From NCBI GenBank assembly GCA_963691655.1, contig OY829327.1:55812079-55876078 (forward strand): 64,000 nt of DNA, in the 5' to 3' direction. Origin of the DNA: Toxonevra muliebris. Its lineage: Eukaryota; Arthropoda; Insecta; Diptera; Pallopteridae. The translations under genes were made by a program, and so were the position numbers. The notes below the pieces were generated by a model, which saw only the letters and a program-made list of their open reading frames with translations, was not told where the DNA came from and ran no database searches. The first letter of the stretch is position 1, and each line of letters starts with the position of its first letter. Below, piece after piece: positions 1-10,205 of this stretch.

Positions 1-205
1 ATAAATTTTTTGTTGAAAAACTTTCCTATCATAAAATAAAAAAAAAAGTTGAAGAAAAAAAATCGCAGAAAAAATGCAGTGAGCTGCGTCTTCAGCGCGA
101 CAAAAAAATGGATATGCTCGAAAAATTCTATGTGACAGTGACGCGCCCGTGTGCGGATGTTCATATAACTTAATGTGTTGCATTTTTACAGCGTCTGTCG
201 CAGCA
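1..205 (+). repeat. Dispersed repeat with a C-terminal reading frame, copy 1 (left end cut by the window)
   Basis: The first ~205 bases match the reverse complement of about 14637-14833. In this copy a frame is open from about base 11 to a TAA at 170-172. It contains the stretches FFVEKLSYHKIK, LRLQRDKKMDMLEKF and RPCADVHIT and then stops; the other copy keeps recognisable versions of the same peptides. Two copies sharing a frame that ends at the same place suggest a mobile element or retrocopied gene whose 3' end is seen here. I do not recognise the protein family. It lies about 0.8 kb downstream of the ps stop codon and is not part of ps. Confidence 0.55.
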
Positions 206-962
206 ACAAAATTGCGTGTGTGTGTGCGTAGTTTTATTTTTCCTAACCGGATCCGTTTTGTTTGCGGGATATGGTTAGTTTTCTATTTTCCCCCAAAATC
301 TGTTATTGATAAAAAATCAAGGAATATTAGATTTTTTATTATGGTTTCAAGCGTTCTTGTTTGTGTTGTTTCCTTCCATTTAACCAGAACTTTCCACGGT
401 TGTAAGTAGCTTTGACGCCTGGTCAAGTTCGGGTCATGGACGTTTGAGAATTCTTACAATATTTATTGCCTATACCTTTCGATTTGCTTTACTGCAATTA
501 AACTAAACAAAATATTAAGTGTGCCCAGAGCACATTTAGTTTTCTTAAGAACGAATACGAAAGATTTTAACTTTGTTACTCAGAAAGAAAATTTCTGAAA
601 TCGTTGCCATAATTTAATTTAAATTGCTACAGAGATTTTTAAGATTTAAGCAAAACGAAAATTTGCTTTTTTGTATAATTTTTCTTTAAAACTGTTGCTC
701 TTTTCATATATTTTAGTTCTTTTAAATCATGTAGTTTAGTTAAATTTTTTCTGGTTTCTTCATTTGTTTAATATTACGTTTTGTTTTTAATAGTTTTGTT
801 TTTCACTGAATGTTTTCGTTTGTTTTTCTTTTTTTATTATAATATAACTTATTTTTGTTGTTTATAAATTTAAAATTTTCTGAATTATGTTTAGGGTTGG
901 TTTTCTGGTATTTTTGGGGTTTCTGTTTGTTTCTTTTTTTTGTGTTTGTAATTGTAATGTGT
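206..962. other. T-rich region downstream of ps, no gene seen
   Basis: This is T-rich, low-complexity sequence on the plus strand. It could hold a longer ps 3' UTR, because AATAAA also occurs on the minus strand at 833-838 and near 232-238. The short open frames here are composition artefacts. Confidence 0.4.
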
Positions 963-968
963 TTTATT
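963..968 (-). terminator. ps: Candidate proximal poly(A) signal of ps
   Basis: AATAAA on the minus strand, about 60 nt downstream of the ps stop codon (1027-1029), followed by T-rich (plus strand) sequence. It is the first canonical signal after the stop. Longer 3' UTRs using distal signals are equally possible. Confidence 0.4.
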
Positions 969-1026
969 TTTCTGGTATCTTGTTTCTTTGTTGTTTGTAT
1001 TTTGTGTGTAGGTATATTTTGTATTC

Positions 1027-1247
1027 TTAATTTACAACAGTGGTTAATGGAATTTGTCGCGCTCTTTTGGTCTCCTCCTCGTTGATTTTCTGTTCAATTA
1101 AAAATTGCGCTTTGGCAATGGCATTCTGCTGACCAGTTATAGTTACAATACGATTTCTAGTGCCAGGTGCGAATATGCCCTTTTTTGAAATTTGCACACT
1201 TGCGCCAGAAGCATGTTGAATTTCAATTAAACTACGACCATTTGGAC
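1027..1247 (-). CDS. ps: pasilla/Nova last coding exon: second part of KH3 and C-terminus
   Basis: The minus strand reads from an acceptor (ATTACAG, AG at 1248-1249) into GPNGRSLIEIQHASG, then VQISKKGIFAPGTRNRIV and a C-terminus ending PLTTVVN with TAA at 1027-1029. This completes the third KH domain of Nova/Pasilla, an RNA-binding protein that regulates alternative splicing by binding YCAY motifs. The first two bases (GT) complete the glycine codon begun by the last G of exon 4882-5419, so the KH3 GXXG loop (GPNG) is split by the intron. Length is 221 nt (2 + 73 codons including stop). Frame, splice phase and similarity all agree. Confidence 0.93.
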
Positions 1248-1964
1248 CTGTAATTTATATTATATGATATTTGATATTTAAATATTAGAAAAGATAGATA
1301 GATTGATAGATTGATATATATATATATATATATATATAGGTATATATCTATAAGTATATATATATAATTTCATACATATTATTATGCTTTTATATATTGG
1401 ATTGTAAGGAAAGTTAACTTAATCAAAAAATAAAGAAAAAATAGGTTCAACTTAAATTTGTAGAAAAAATATTTGCAAAGAAATAAAATAATCAAAATAA
1501 AAATAAAAATGAATACAATTATTAAATTAGTGAACTATTTCTATTTGTATATTTTAAGCAATGATTAAAGATTAAATCTATGCATATGTATTGTATGTTT
1601 ATATCTATATGTACTAAAGCCCTATGAAAAATATTATATTAAATTTGTGTGAAACAAAAATGAAAAAACAAACTAAAACGATCTGAGGTATTTTTTTTTT
1701 AATAAGCTTACAATTATCAATTTCTAGGCAACTTTAATGATTGAACGAAAAATATCATTTAAATAACGTATCAGCATCTGAAGGAATTACTGGAGAACCA
1801 GTAGGTGCATGAATTTCTTTACATTATTTCTTCAATGACTTTCGAATGAATGTTGTAGTGATGAAGAAGAGAAAGAGTTTTGTATAGAAATACAAACGCG
1901 CTTAAATTTCATTTTTTATTTTTTTTGATCTGGCAACGTCCAAACATCAAGAAAATTCTGAATT

Positions 1965-2465
1965 TCATCGAAAAATCACGATGGATGTGTGATTGGATCA
2001 GATTTTTTGGTCGATGAAAATGATCGTCATGTTCCGGCCAATGGAACCAGAATTCGATGAACTTGACATCAGTGATATGTGGTTCCAACAAGATGGCGCA
2101 ACATGCTAAACAGCTGGTCAAACATTCCATCTATTGAAGGGGTAGTTCGGTAATCGTGTAATTTCTAGAATTGGTCCGGTCGAATAGCCATTTCGCTCAT
2201 GAGATTGAACGCCGCTGGATTTCTTTTTATGGGGTTACGTTAAGTCGTTGCTTTATGCCAACAAGCAAATAACGTTAAGGGAGCTCTGGAACAATATCGA
2301 ACGCGAAATTGCTAATGTTCCGGCCGATATGTGTGGAAGGATGGTGGATAATTGGCTTATAACCTTTTGTGTGTCAAGATATATTTTGAGGGGAAATGCT
2401 AGAAAATGTAAACAGGATTGGTCTATAATTGTGAGCATATGGAGGTATGAATTGGCAAAAATCTT
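1965..2465 (+). mobile_element. Degenerate mariner/Tc1-type transposase relic
   Basis: Translation across several frames gives pieces of an insect mariner-like (IS630/Tc1/mariner, DDE/D) transposase in the right order. A segment like DENDRHVPANGTRIR is followed by FQQDGAT around the second catalytic Asp (2081-2104), then by LDFFLWGYVKS around the third catalytic acid (2217-2250), then LYANKQ...TLRELWNNIEREI and VPADMCGRMVDNW to about 2360. Stops and frameshifts break it, so it cannot be active. No terminal inverted repeats were found. It sits in the last ps intron on the opposite strand. Confidence 0.75.
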
Positions 2466-4852
2466 TTGATTTTGTGATGCTCGAAATATGAAAAAAATTT
2501 AATATCGGACAGTAACTAAATATCTTCATTTGAAATGTGAAAAATAATGATGAAATCAAAACCGAACAAGATCCTGTTTATGATATCTGTATCGCATTGC
2601 ATGTGCAATACGATTGTTGAGCATGAATGCAACTCTGCGCCAACATGTTGAATATTGGAAGGCAGAGAGATGGTCCCGGCTCGGCAGTCTGATTGTCATT
2701 GCATTTTGGAAAGAGCTATCGTTCGTTTTGTTGTATAGAGCAGATGAGAAGGGAATTAATAAAAAGTGGTTTTCAACATTGTTTTTCTACTTAATTCCAA
2801 GTTGTGTTTTTGTTTGTGTGTGAGGCGGGTCCTGTACTGAAACAGTATCCATGCTCCATCATAAACAACTGTTAAGTTTTGGGAAACAGAATTTCCATGT
2901 GGTTGTACGTGGATTTCGAAAGAACGAAAAACCAGAAATTATCAACAAAATCATTTGTTAAGAGAGTCAGCTCTACTTAAGTTTGGAGAGTTTAAATATC
3001 ATTGGACCTAGTGGGGACTACATTGAAAATTAAAAAGAAATATTGAAAAGCAACTGCATTTTTTTTCTAGGCTAGTTAATTATCGAACGCCACGTTGAGA
3101 AAAGATATTCACGCTTCCCATTATGTCGACACGTTCACTCCAAATACTGATATTCTTGGCATTAGCATTAGTTATAGTTTTTATTTAATCCAAAATAAAA
3201 CTTTTCTTTCTCATTTAAATATAGTAGCTTAGAATTTGATATTAGGTAATTGTTTTCTTTTTTTTTTTTGCTTTAGATTTATAAAATTATCATTATAAAA
3301 TTTAACCCAATTGCACTAATTTTTATTATAATATACTTGTATTAACCTAGCATAACTAAGAATGTGACTGAAATGGATAGCATTTTTCAAAACCAAAGTT
3401 TTAATACAAAAGGTACAGTTGTGCTCTTGTAATTATTGCCAATTATTCAATCACTTGTAGTATAAAGAACAAAAATGTAAAAACAAACACCTTTCCTTTT
3501 GCATCTGAGTAAATGCCACATTGTGTGTACATCACTATGAACTTAATATTTATACTCGTAAAATATTCTGAGCTAACAATTATATATGGGACTTAATAAA
3601 TTCCACAGCACTAAAAAGGGGGCGTAGCATGTAAAATTGTTATTGTTATTGTAAAATATATATGTAATGATCGTTTGGAAATGTAATTTTCTTAAAGAAA
3701 AAACAAAAACTAAAAGTAAAACAGTGGCGTCCAGCTCATTGCAAACGGAATTAAATGAACGCCTTCTGGAAGAACTGTGACAGTTGCTTGCATTTCTGCA
3801 TAGTATTTATATCTATGTATGGGAATGGTATATGTATATATACTATATACACATATACATAGGTATATACAATTTTATGTGCATGTGTGTGTACGTAAAT
3901 AAATGTTCAGATTGAAAACCAAGTTGTCTTTATCTGTTTCTGGTATTTTTGAAAAGGGCCAGCCCTTTTGGAATTGTCTAAACGCAACTGGAATGTTTCT
4001 GATTGTTCACGAATAGGTAATTCTTAATAAATTCTATTTTCAGTTATAAGCAGATAGTTTTTTAAATCACAGCTTCACATTGTTGTTTGAAATTACTTAA
4101 AAACTGAAAGCGAGATTTTGTGCTTGCGTTTGCGTGCGTGCGTGCGGGTGTGTGCTGGGATTGGGAAATAAGAATGTCTTGAGATTTAACGAATTGCATT
4201 TGCGATGAAAGAATGTACGGCAAGAACTGAAATTGACTAGATTTATGAATGTAGCTAAAACAGATATAAATAAAACGGTTACTGGTTACTTTTCTTCATG
4301 TATTCATAAAAAGGTAGAGTGTGTATTTGAAGATGCTGCAGTAGACAACAATTTGGTTTCGGTTATATTAATTAATGGTATCGACTCGAGTCGAGATTTG
4401 ACTTCGACAACATGTAATTATTTGCATAAATTATGTGAATGGAGTATCGGGGGCTTAATGGCTCACTTTTATTATCTACTTCAATCGGGTGAGGTAAGGC
4501 GGAAGCTCGACTTGCGAAAAGTAAAAGCTATCGATCGACTCCCTACTCGCATTCTTCATTAGAAAATTCAAGGAAAATATGGAATGGATTTAGTTTTAAG
4601 ATTCAGGAATGTGTTGTGGTTATATCGAATGTATATGTATGATCTACAAAATTGATGTCTTGTCTAAGAATAAGTTTCAATTAAGCAAACAGAATTACAA
4701 CAAATATTTATATATATGTACAATGTACATATGTATGTATAATGAAAAACAAGGAATATAAACTCAAAACAGCTTTGGGCTTTAAGTTAAATGGGAATAA
4801 TTGAGGGGATTGGTAATGGTTTTTGTTTGTTTAATTTTTGTTTCTGTTTTGT
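2466..4852. other. Intron sequence without a recognised element
   Basis: AT-rich intronic DNA. A GTGC/GTGT-rich patch lies near 4125-4155 and a short palindromic tract (tcgactcgagtcga) near 4381-4394. I see no gene, RNA gene or clear repeat copy here. Confidence 0.4.
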
Positions 4853-4881
4853 TTAGTAAGGATAATAAAAACGAGGCCCAC
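4853..4881 (-). CDS. ps: Alternative 3' end of ps by intron read-through: stop inside KH3
   Basis: If the donor at 4881-4880 is ignored, the frame continues from GAIL as GGPRFYYPY and stops at TAA (4853-4855). The product would be about 488 aa from the distal start, keeping KH1 and KH2 but ending at the GXXG loop of KH3, so it could not form a third KH fold. An ATTAAA on the minus strand at 4830-4835 could serve intronic polyadenylation. The frame is seen directly; use of this end is inference. Confidence 0.35.
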
Positions 4882-5419
4882 CTAAAATAGCGCCAACAAT
4901 TACTTCTGGAATTTCAACATTCTTTGTATCCTTGGGACCCAAATCACCAGGTGTCGGGCTCTTACTCATACCACTCAATGCTTGATTGACACCCGTGCCA
5001 GTAGCAGCGGTCAGTCCAAAGCTATTATTGTTCATTGATACGGGTGTAGCAGCCTGACCAGCCGATCCCAAGTGACGAAATGGATCGAATTGGGCCGCTG
5101 CGGCAGCAGCCTCTAGCTGTGATTGTGTTGGACGGCTTGCCGCAGCAGCAGCAGCGGCGGCGGCAGCAGCCGTGTACTGCTCCAAATTGACTTGACCAAC
5201 AGCACCAAATACATTGCCAGTGGCAGCTGAAGCAGCTGCTGCTGTCTGCTGATCGAGAGCTGAAACACCCAAATAGCTACCAAGAGTTGTGGCATGGGCA
5301 CCGTTGGCATGTGGCACACCGACACCCATACCGAGCACACCATATTTGGCAAGCACACCAAGAGCGGCGCATACCTCTGTAGTGGCGTTTTCCGAATAAC
5401 CAGATCCACGCATGGCAAC
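4882..5419 (-). CDS. ps: pasilla/Nova exon: alanine-rich linker and start of KH3
   Basis: The minus strand enters from an acceptor (ATTTCAG, AG at 5420-5421) as VAMRGSGYSENATTEVCAAL, then runs through GVLAKYGVLGMGVGVPHANG, a long linker with a 12-residue alanine run, QFDPFRHLGSA and MSKSPTPGDLG, to KNVEIPEVIVGAIL, the first strand and helix of KH3. It ends at G|GTGGGC (donor 4881-4880), leaving one base that joins the GT of exon 1027-1247 to make the first glycine of GPNG. Length is 538 nt (179 codons + 1). The linker between KH2 and KH3 is the long alanine/glycine-rich spacer characteristic of Nova proteins. Confidence 0.93.
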
Positions 5420-5493
5420 CTGAAATATTTCGCAAAGGAATTCACAAATTTAGAATTGCAACATACATTTAACATAATCAGACGTTAACTCAC

Positions 5494-6134
5494 TTTAATG
5501 TGCTCTAGCAATTGCGTAGCTACAGCTAAGTTAGGAGCTGGGTTTGGAGAGCCCAAGTTTAATGATAAATTAATGCCCGTGCCATTGACTAAAAGCCCTG
5601 CAGCGGTGGCGGCGCCACCGATTGCCGATCCCAAAGTCGAATTCAATGAGGCGGTACTCGAGTTAATGGCATTCTGATTGGTTGCATATGGCGAACCGGT
5701 CGGATTGAAATTGGCCACCGGCCCATTTATATCAGCATATGAGACATTCAGGCAAGCACCTGATTGCGGATCTTCGACGATCTTCGACAAGATCATTTTG
5801 CAGGCATTTTTATTGTTCTCCTTATCACCGATAATCGTAATGCAGCGCTCCTGCAATGAAATATCTTTCGGTTTCTGCGAGATCTGCACGTAAGAACCGC
5901 TTTCTTCCTTAATTTGTTTAATGAAAGCACCACCCTTGCCGATGATCATACCAGCCGTGGAATTGGGCACCAAAATCTTTACTTGTTTGTCACGTTCCTG
6001 TTGCTGTTTCGTTTCAACATCCATGATCTTTGTTGTTAAATCGGGTTTCTCGCGTATTTTATCCATAATAAAATCAACCACCGTCATGATACCGTCAATT
6101 GAGCCAGTGATGAGGCATACTCGTTCATTGGTAC
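5494..6134 (-). CDS. ps: pasilla/Nova exon: end of KH1, KH2 and linker
   Basis: From the acceptor (TTTTAAG, AG at 6135-6136) the frame reads TNERVCLITGSIDGIMTVVD, completing KH1. It then gives KH2: VKILVPNSTAGMIIGKGGAF with the GXXG loop GKGG, SYVQISQKPKDISLQERCIT, and the Nova hallmark EDPQSGACLNVSYADINGPV followed by NPTGSPYA. The exon ends LLEHIK at donor GTGAGT (5493 downward), and the next exon supplies VAM. The 641 nt are 2 + 213 codons. Read-through of the donor would add only VS before a stop. KH2 binds YCAY RNA in the Nova family. Confidence 0.95.
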
Positions 6135-6202
6135 CTTAAAACGAACGAAGAAAGATAATTTAAATAAAGGTCAAGTAAAGGTTAAATCAAGGTGCAACTA
6201 AC

Positions 6203-6343
6203 CTGGATAAAAATCATGTGATTTCGACATTTTTACTCTAGCACCGGAATCCTTCTGCAAGGAGGCAATAGTTTCGCCGCCCTTGCCTATAATGGCACCA
6301 GAGGCCACCGCGGGCACCAGGATCTTCATGTGATAGGAATCGC
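6203..6343 (-). CDS. ps: pasilla/Nova exon: first part of KH1
   Basis: Acceptor GTTTCAG (AG at 6344-6345) and donor G|GTTAGT (6202-6201). The 141 nt read [20 protein letters not shown], then [20 protein letters not shown], then SHDFYPG, the beginning of KH1 with its GKGG loop. Phase is 2 bases + 46 codons + 1 base, so the first two bases complete a glycine codon. That phase matches all three possible upstream exons (9981-10049, 18495-19401, 50723-50840). The intron to the next exon is only 68 nt. Confidence 0.95.
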
Positions 6344-7481
6344 CTGAAACAACAAAACACACAAAAGAAAAGCAAAACGGCCCGAAGGCATTAATTTGAC
6401 GCGTTTCGATTTGATTTAAAGCGATTGCGTTATTCTTTTTTAAAGCAATACGAGAGCACTCGATTTTTATTCGTTACATACACAGTTTTTTGCATAGAGT
6501 TGAAGAGGGTTTAAAATTAAAAATAATAACATCTCAGTTTCCTTGTGAATTTGAATTGAATTATTTGTTTTTGTAATAATGATGCAGATGAAATTTGATG
6601 AAGGCAAAATAAAAAACTTTAAGCGAGTTAATATCTGAGATGTGATGCATGAATGAATGCATTTTGTTATTGATTTTGTAATTTGCTAACGATGAGCGTG
6701 AATTTAATGTGATGCTTAAAATGATTGAAGTTTAGCATTAAAACTGTTGTAATTTTTTTTTTTAAATAATAACTAAAAGTACATACATGAGTCTGGCATA
6801 AGAAAATTTCACATTTCGAAAACTGAAGAACTCGCTGAAGAGTATTTTGAAATTATTTGAGTTTTAAAGTGAGCTGAGTTCAGCTTTAAAAACCTATGAT
6901 AGACTCTTATATGGATTGTTTTTTAAATATAAATATATAAATAGATACACAATTGGAGAATATACGTAATCATCATATCAGAGTTAAAAACCAAACAACA
7001 TTTACATAATAATATTTGCCTCTTTCTTTTATTTAAATATTAGAACTTTTCACACATGGGAAAATATGCAAAGAAGAAAGAGGATTAGTGTGAAGTACTC
7101 CAATCTTATTTGATCTTTGGCATATTAGTTTAGAGTTTTTCTTTTATTATTTAATGGGTTTTATTATCTCCATGTTAATCTAGGTATTTAAGATAAAAAT
7201 ATTTAATTCGTAGATTGACTTTGCTCTATGTTTTAGTTAGTTGATTCCAGATTTATGCATTGAGTTAAGGAAAAGGTAGCAAATGGATAGAAACTATGAT
7301 GCGCCATCTCACATCAGGCACCAGTAGAGCTCCATGATAAACTTTTCATTTTCCATTCTAGCAGTTGATTCCGTACGTATAAAATTGCTTTATTGTTATT
7401 TACATAAATATTAACAGCTTTCTTTGCGATTCACCTAAATAATTCCTACATATTTACCATATATGTACATATACTTTAAAC
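6344..7481. other. ps intron, left part, no element seen
   Basis: AT-rich intron 5' of KH1 (on the minus strand). No gene or repeat is recognised in this stretch. The whole intron runs 6344-9980 and contains the small transposons listed next. Confidence 0.4.
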
Positions 7482-7579
7482 TAGTGATGTAACGGATGTC
7501 TGCATTCGTATTCGCTACATGCGAAACATTTGCATAATTTTGACATTTGCAATGTTTTTTTTTTGCAATTACATCACTA
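7482..7579. mobile_element. 98-bp hAT-type MITE with perfect 8-bp target duplication
   Basis: Terminal inverted repeats TAGTGATGTA at 7482-7491 and TACATCACTA at 7570-7579, flanked on both sides by the identical 8 bp CTTTAAAC (7474-7481 and 7580-7587). An 8-bp target-site duplication is the hallmark of the hAT superfamily. The element has no coding capacity. Its left end (TAGTGATGTAACGGATG) is also found in inverted orientation at 15968-15983, so a family is present. Confidence 0.8.
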
Positions 7580-7836
7580 CTTTAAACAATATTATCCTTC
7601 AATTATTTATTCAATTTTCATAACTTTGTTATTTTTGTCAGAGGATGTGCATTTCTTTTTAAATTTTTGAATGTAACATTTCAAAATAATTAACTAATAA
7701 TTAAATTAAAAATAACTTAAATACGCTAAGAGTTATGAATAAAGAGTTCCCTAGAAAAATTACTCGATATATTTTTTGAAGATAGTTTTATAAAATTTTA
7801 TTTGTGTTCATAATTCATAATATTATTACATTAAGG

Positions 7837-8098
7837 CAGTGATGGGCATACATATATTACGCTTGTGTATGAAGCTGAGAAAAACGAAGAGAAAACGAAA
7901 AAACTGCGCAACTAGATCTTACTTCAACAAGTACTGAATAGCAACTGATTTAAATTGCTTCGCCAAAATGAGAAAAAAGCAACAGTCGAACGCCCACGAT
8001 CGAAAGCCACACGAAGAAGTTTATAGTGAACATATGTCGACATCGCGCAAACAGCATTTTGTTGAATTGAAAATGAATTGAAAATGTGCCCATTGCTG
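7837..8098. mobile_element. 262-bp hAT-like MITE
   Basis: Ends CAGTGATGGGCA (7837 on) and TGCCCATTGCTG (to 8098) form a 12-bp inverted repeat with one mismatch. The flanking octamers CATTAAGG and GATTATAG are similar but not identical, as expected of a decayed 8-bp duplication. There is no open frame. CAGNG termini fit hAT elements. Confidence 0.55.
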
Positions 8099-8310
8099 GA
8101 TTATAGATTAATCAAATAAATCACAAACTTCGTCTATCATAGGCAAATTTCCTAAAATAAGATCGTTTCTACTTTCTGCAAGGCAAATTCAGAGGATGGT
8201 AGAGAAATCTCCAACAAGAAAAAGAATTGACAAAAAAAAAAAAAAAATACTAGATCTATAAATCGTAATGTTTATACAGTACTTGGTCTCAGTCACTATT
8301 GTTTTTATTA

Positions 8311-9421
8311 AGGATGTAGTCTGGTATTCTGGCCTAATTTTGAAGGTTTTTTTTTGTGATTTTTTTATTATAACAAAATAAAATACAATAATTTCAATTT
8401 TTTATATGTCCCTTTTTCCACACGGCAAGTTTTCTTGTCGGCAAGTTTCCAATTCTCTTTTGAACTTGCCACTCGCTTTTCCACACAGCAAGATTTCTTG
8501 GGCAATTCTGCTTTTATATTGTCTTTCATTCGTGTTGTGAAAAACATTTTATTTACATTTTATTAAATAAAAATAAATAAATGAAAAGCGATGGATTTAT
8601 AGAAGAAAAGTGAAATTTTAAATGAAAACTGTTTATTTTTTCCAATAAGAAACCAAAATCAATGCGCATCCAACTTAAAATGACAAATAAGAGTAAAGAG
8701 AAGTATCAAAGTACGAAGGCACAAAAGAAAACTTGCCGGTACGAGCAAGTCTGTACTAGTCTCCTCACGTTTTTCCTCTCTTGCCTACAAACTCGACTTG
8801 CCGACAAGAAAACTTGCCGTGTAGAAAAACCATGCTATTATTGGCATCTTGAACTGTACAAAAAAAATGTTTGGAGTTTATTTTACGATATTTTTGTAGT
8901 GTTTTTTATGCCCAAAGTGGACACTTAAAAAAAAAGGTGTGTGGCTGACCCGGGTGATTTAAATAGAACGTTCTTTCTGTAAACTTTCCATTCTGGCAGG
9001 TAATAGATTTAAACTTTTTTATCAAAAAACAATAAAATGGCAGACTTCTAAAATAAAATTTTCAAAAATCGCGCTTTTTTTTTGGAAATCGGGATAAAAA
9101 ATAGGAAATACTGATTAAAAATTGGCAATTCTACTACCTGTGAGAGCCACTGCCGTTTATATTAAAATTTCAGCCCAATCGGCTTCATAGAATTTCTTCA
9201 AACCACTAAGACGATCAAATCGTTCCAAACGTTATTTCGAAAAAAGCGCTTTTAAAATTTTAACAAATCATAGAGTTTAACCACTCTCGACTATGTGCTA
9301 TAACTTCGTTAATATTTAGAATTTTGGTATGAAATTTCAGTATACTTTCAATACATTGTACTTTCAAAATACATAATAAAAAAAATCGATTTTTTGAAAC
9401 TCGAACACCAGACTACATCCT
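8311..9421. mobile_element. Inverted-repeat transposon, AGGATGTAGTCTGG family, copy 1 (interrupted)
   Basis: The left end AGGATGTAGTCTGGTATTC (8311) and right end GAACACCAGACTACATCCT (to 9421) are inverted repeats differing at one position. A second copy, on the other strand at about 61425-61913, matches much of the interior, for example the segments around CACCCGGGT and CATTCTGGCAGGTA. Copy 2 lacks the 423-bp segment 8409-8831, which is therefore a later insertion. Without it this copy is about 690 bp and noncoding. Confidence 0.7.
8409..8831. mobile_element. MITE nested in the 8311-9421 element, with 34-bp inverted repeats
   Basis: Positions 8413-8446 and 8796-8829 are inverted repeats of 34 bp with a single mismatch (core CACGGCAAGTTTTCTTGTCG). 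The same host repeat at 61.8 kb reads straight across the site, which gives an empty-site control. It suggests a 3-bp ATG duplication (8406-8408 and 8832-8834). Sub-terminal copies of the same motif lie near 8460-8510 and 8730-8790. The frame at 8662-8928 runs out of the element and is not a gene. Confidence 0.75.
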
Positions 9422-9980
9422 AAAAGAGCTCAATGCTCAATCAAAAGTTCCTACATATAAGCAGTTGAGAGCAAAAGTGGTGTAAGTCAATAAAATCAAA
9501 TTTTGAGTATGCATTGGTTTTGTAGGAGTGTGGTACAAAATAGAGTAAATTTCTCCACTTTGGCAAACGGTTGCAACTAGAAATTGATTGATGTGGTGAG
9601 GAAGTGGCTCGTGCTGAACACCAGAGTTATAAAAAATTTACTTATTCCACTTTTACTTTAGATTAGGTTATATCTAAAATTTGCAAAGATATTTTTTCTA
9701 CTTGCCGTACCAAAAGAAAACATTAATAGTTAAAAATATATAAAATTTACATATACATTACAAATACAATAGTGGATACAATCAAAGAGATAATTATATA
9801 CAATAAAATAACTTATAAATAAGATTGTAAGTATTAATTTTTTTATAGAAACAATTAAAGATTACTAAAATCGAGAATAAAACATTTCATAACTTGTCTG
9901 TGTTTTTTAATTAAATACTATTGTTAAATATATGTAGATGAGTTGTTGCATGATATTTATGAATCAATGAAAAAGCTTAC
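9422..9980. other. ps intron next to the cassette exon
   Basis: AT-rich intron. Its right end (9938-9970) carries four of the TCAT motifs described for the cassette exon. No gene or element is seen in the rest. Confidence 0.4.
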
Positions 9981-10058
9981 CATGAAGAAAATGATTGTAA
10001 TTGTTATTATTTTCAATTTCAACCTCAATTCCAGAACAAACCGACTCACCTGAAATGA
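9938..10058 (-). promoter_or_regulatory. ps: Cluster of seven TCAT (YCAY) motifs around the cassette exon
   Basis: On the minus strand, TCAT occurs at 10055-10058 (in the acceptor tract), 9991-9994 and 9982-9985 (in the exon), and 9967-9970, 9959-9962, 9950-9953 and 9938-9941 (just downstream of the donor). YCAY clusters are the known binding sites of Nova and Pasilla. In the Nova RNA map, clusters downstream of an exon favour inclusion. The site would therefore allow the protein to regulate its own cassette exon. This is inference from motif density. Confidence 0.5.
9981..10049 (-). CDS. ps: ps 69-nt cassette exon (23 codons)
   Basis: The minus strand shows acceptor TTTCATTTCAG (AG at 10050-10051) and donor G|GTAAGC (9980 downward). 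The 69 nt read (G)ESVCSGIEVEIENNNNYNHF then LH and a split glycine. Because entry and exit phases are both 1, the exon can be included or skipped without changing frame, joining FSSG or CWCFG upstream to DSYHMK of KH1. It would insert an acidic and asparagine-rich stretch directly before KH1. Splice signals and phase are seen; alternative use is inferred. I have no independent proof from a related protein. Confidence 0.7.
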
Positions 10059-10205
10059 AAAACAAGAGGAGACAAGAAATTAAAATGTGTTACAGTACAT
10101 ACATTTTATAATTTAAAATAATTTACATATTCTATAATTCACAATTTAAAATTATTATCTACATATAATAAATGCGAGAAATGTGATGAAATATAAGTAA
10201 AATAT

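Larger units (their letters stand above)
1248..4881 (-). other. ps intron inside KH3 (about 3.6 kb)
   Basis: Donor GTGGGC at 4881 downward and acceptor AG at 1248-1249. It holds a (TA)n tract near 1311-1338, a mariner-type relic at 1965-2465 and otherwise AT-rich sequence with TATA/TACA microsatellites near 3830-3890 and 4700-4740. The open frame at 4233-4562 has no recognisable motif and I do not support it as a gene. If the donor is not used, translation continues into the intron for 9 residues (see the alternative exon end at 4853). Confidence 0.7.

Noticed and set aside
4233..4562. 109-codon plus-strand frame in the last ps intron
   Set aside because: No recognisable motif, no promoter or splice support, and it contains palindromic tcgactcgagtcga sequence. 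Open frames of this size occur by chance over 64 kb.
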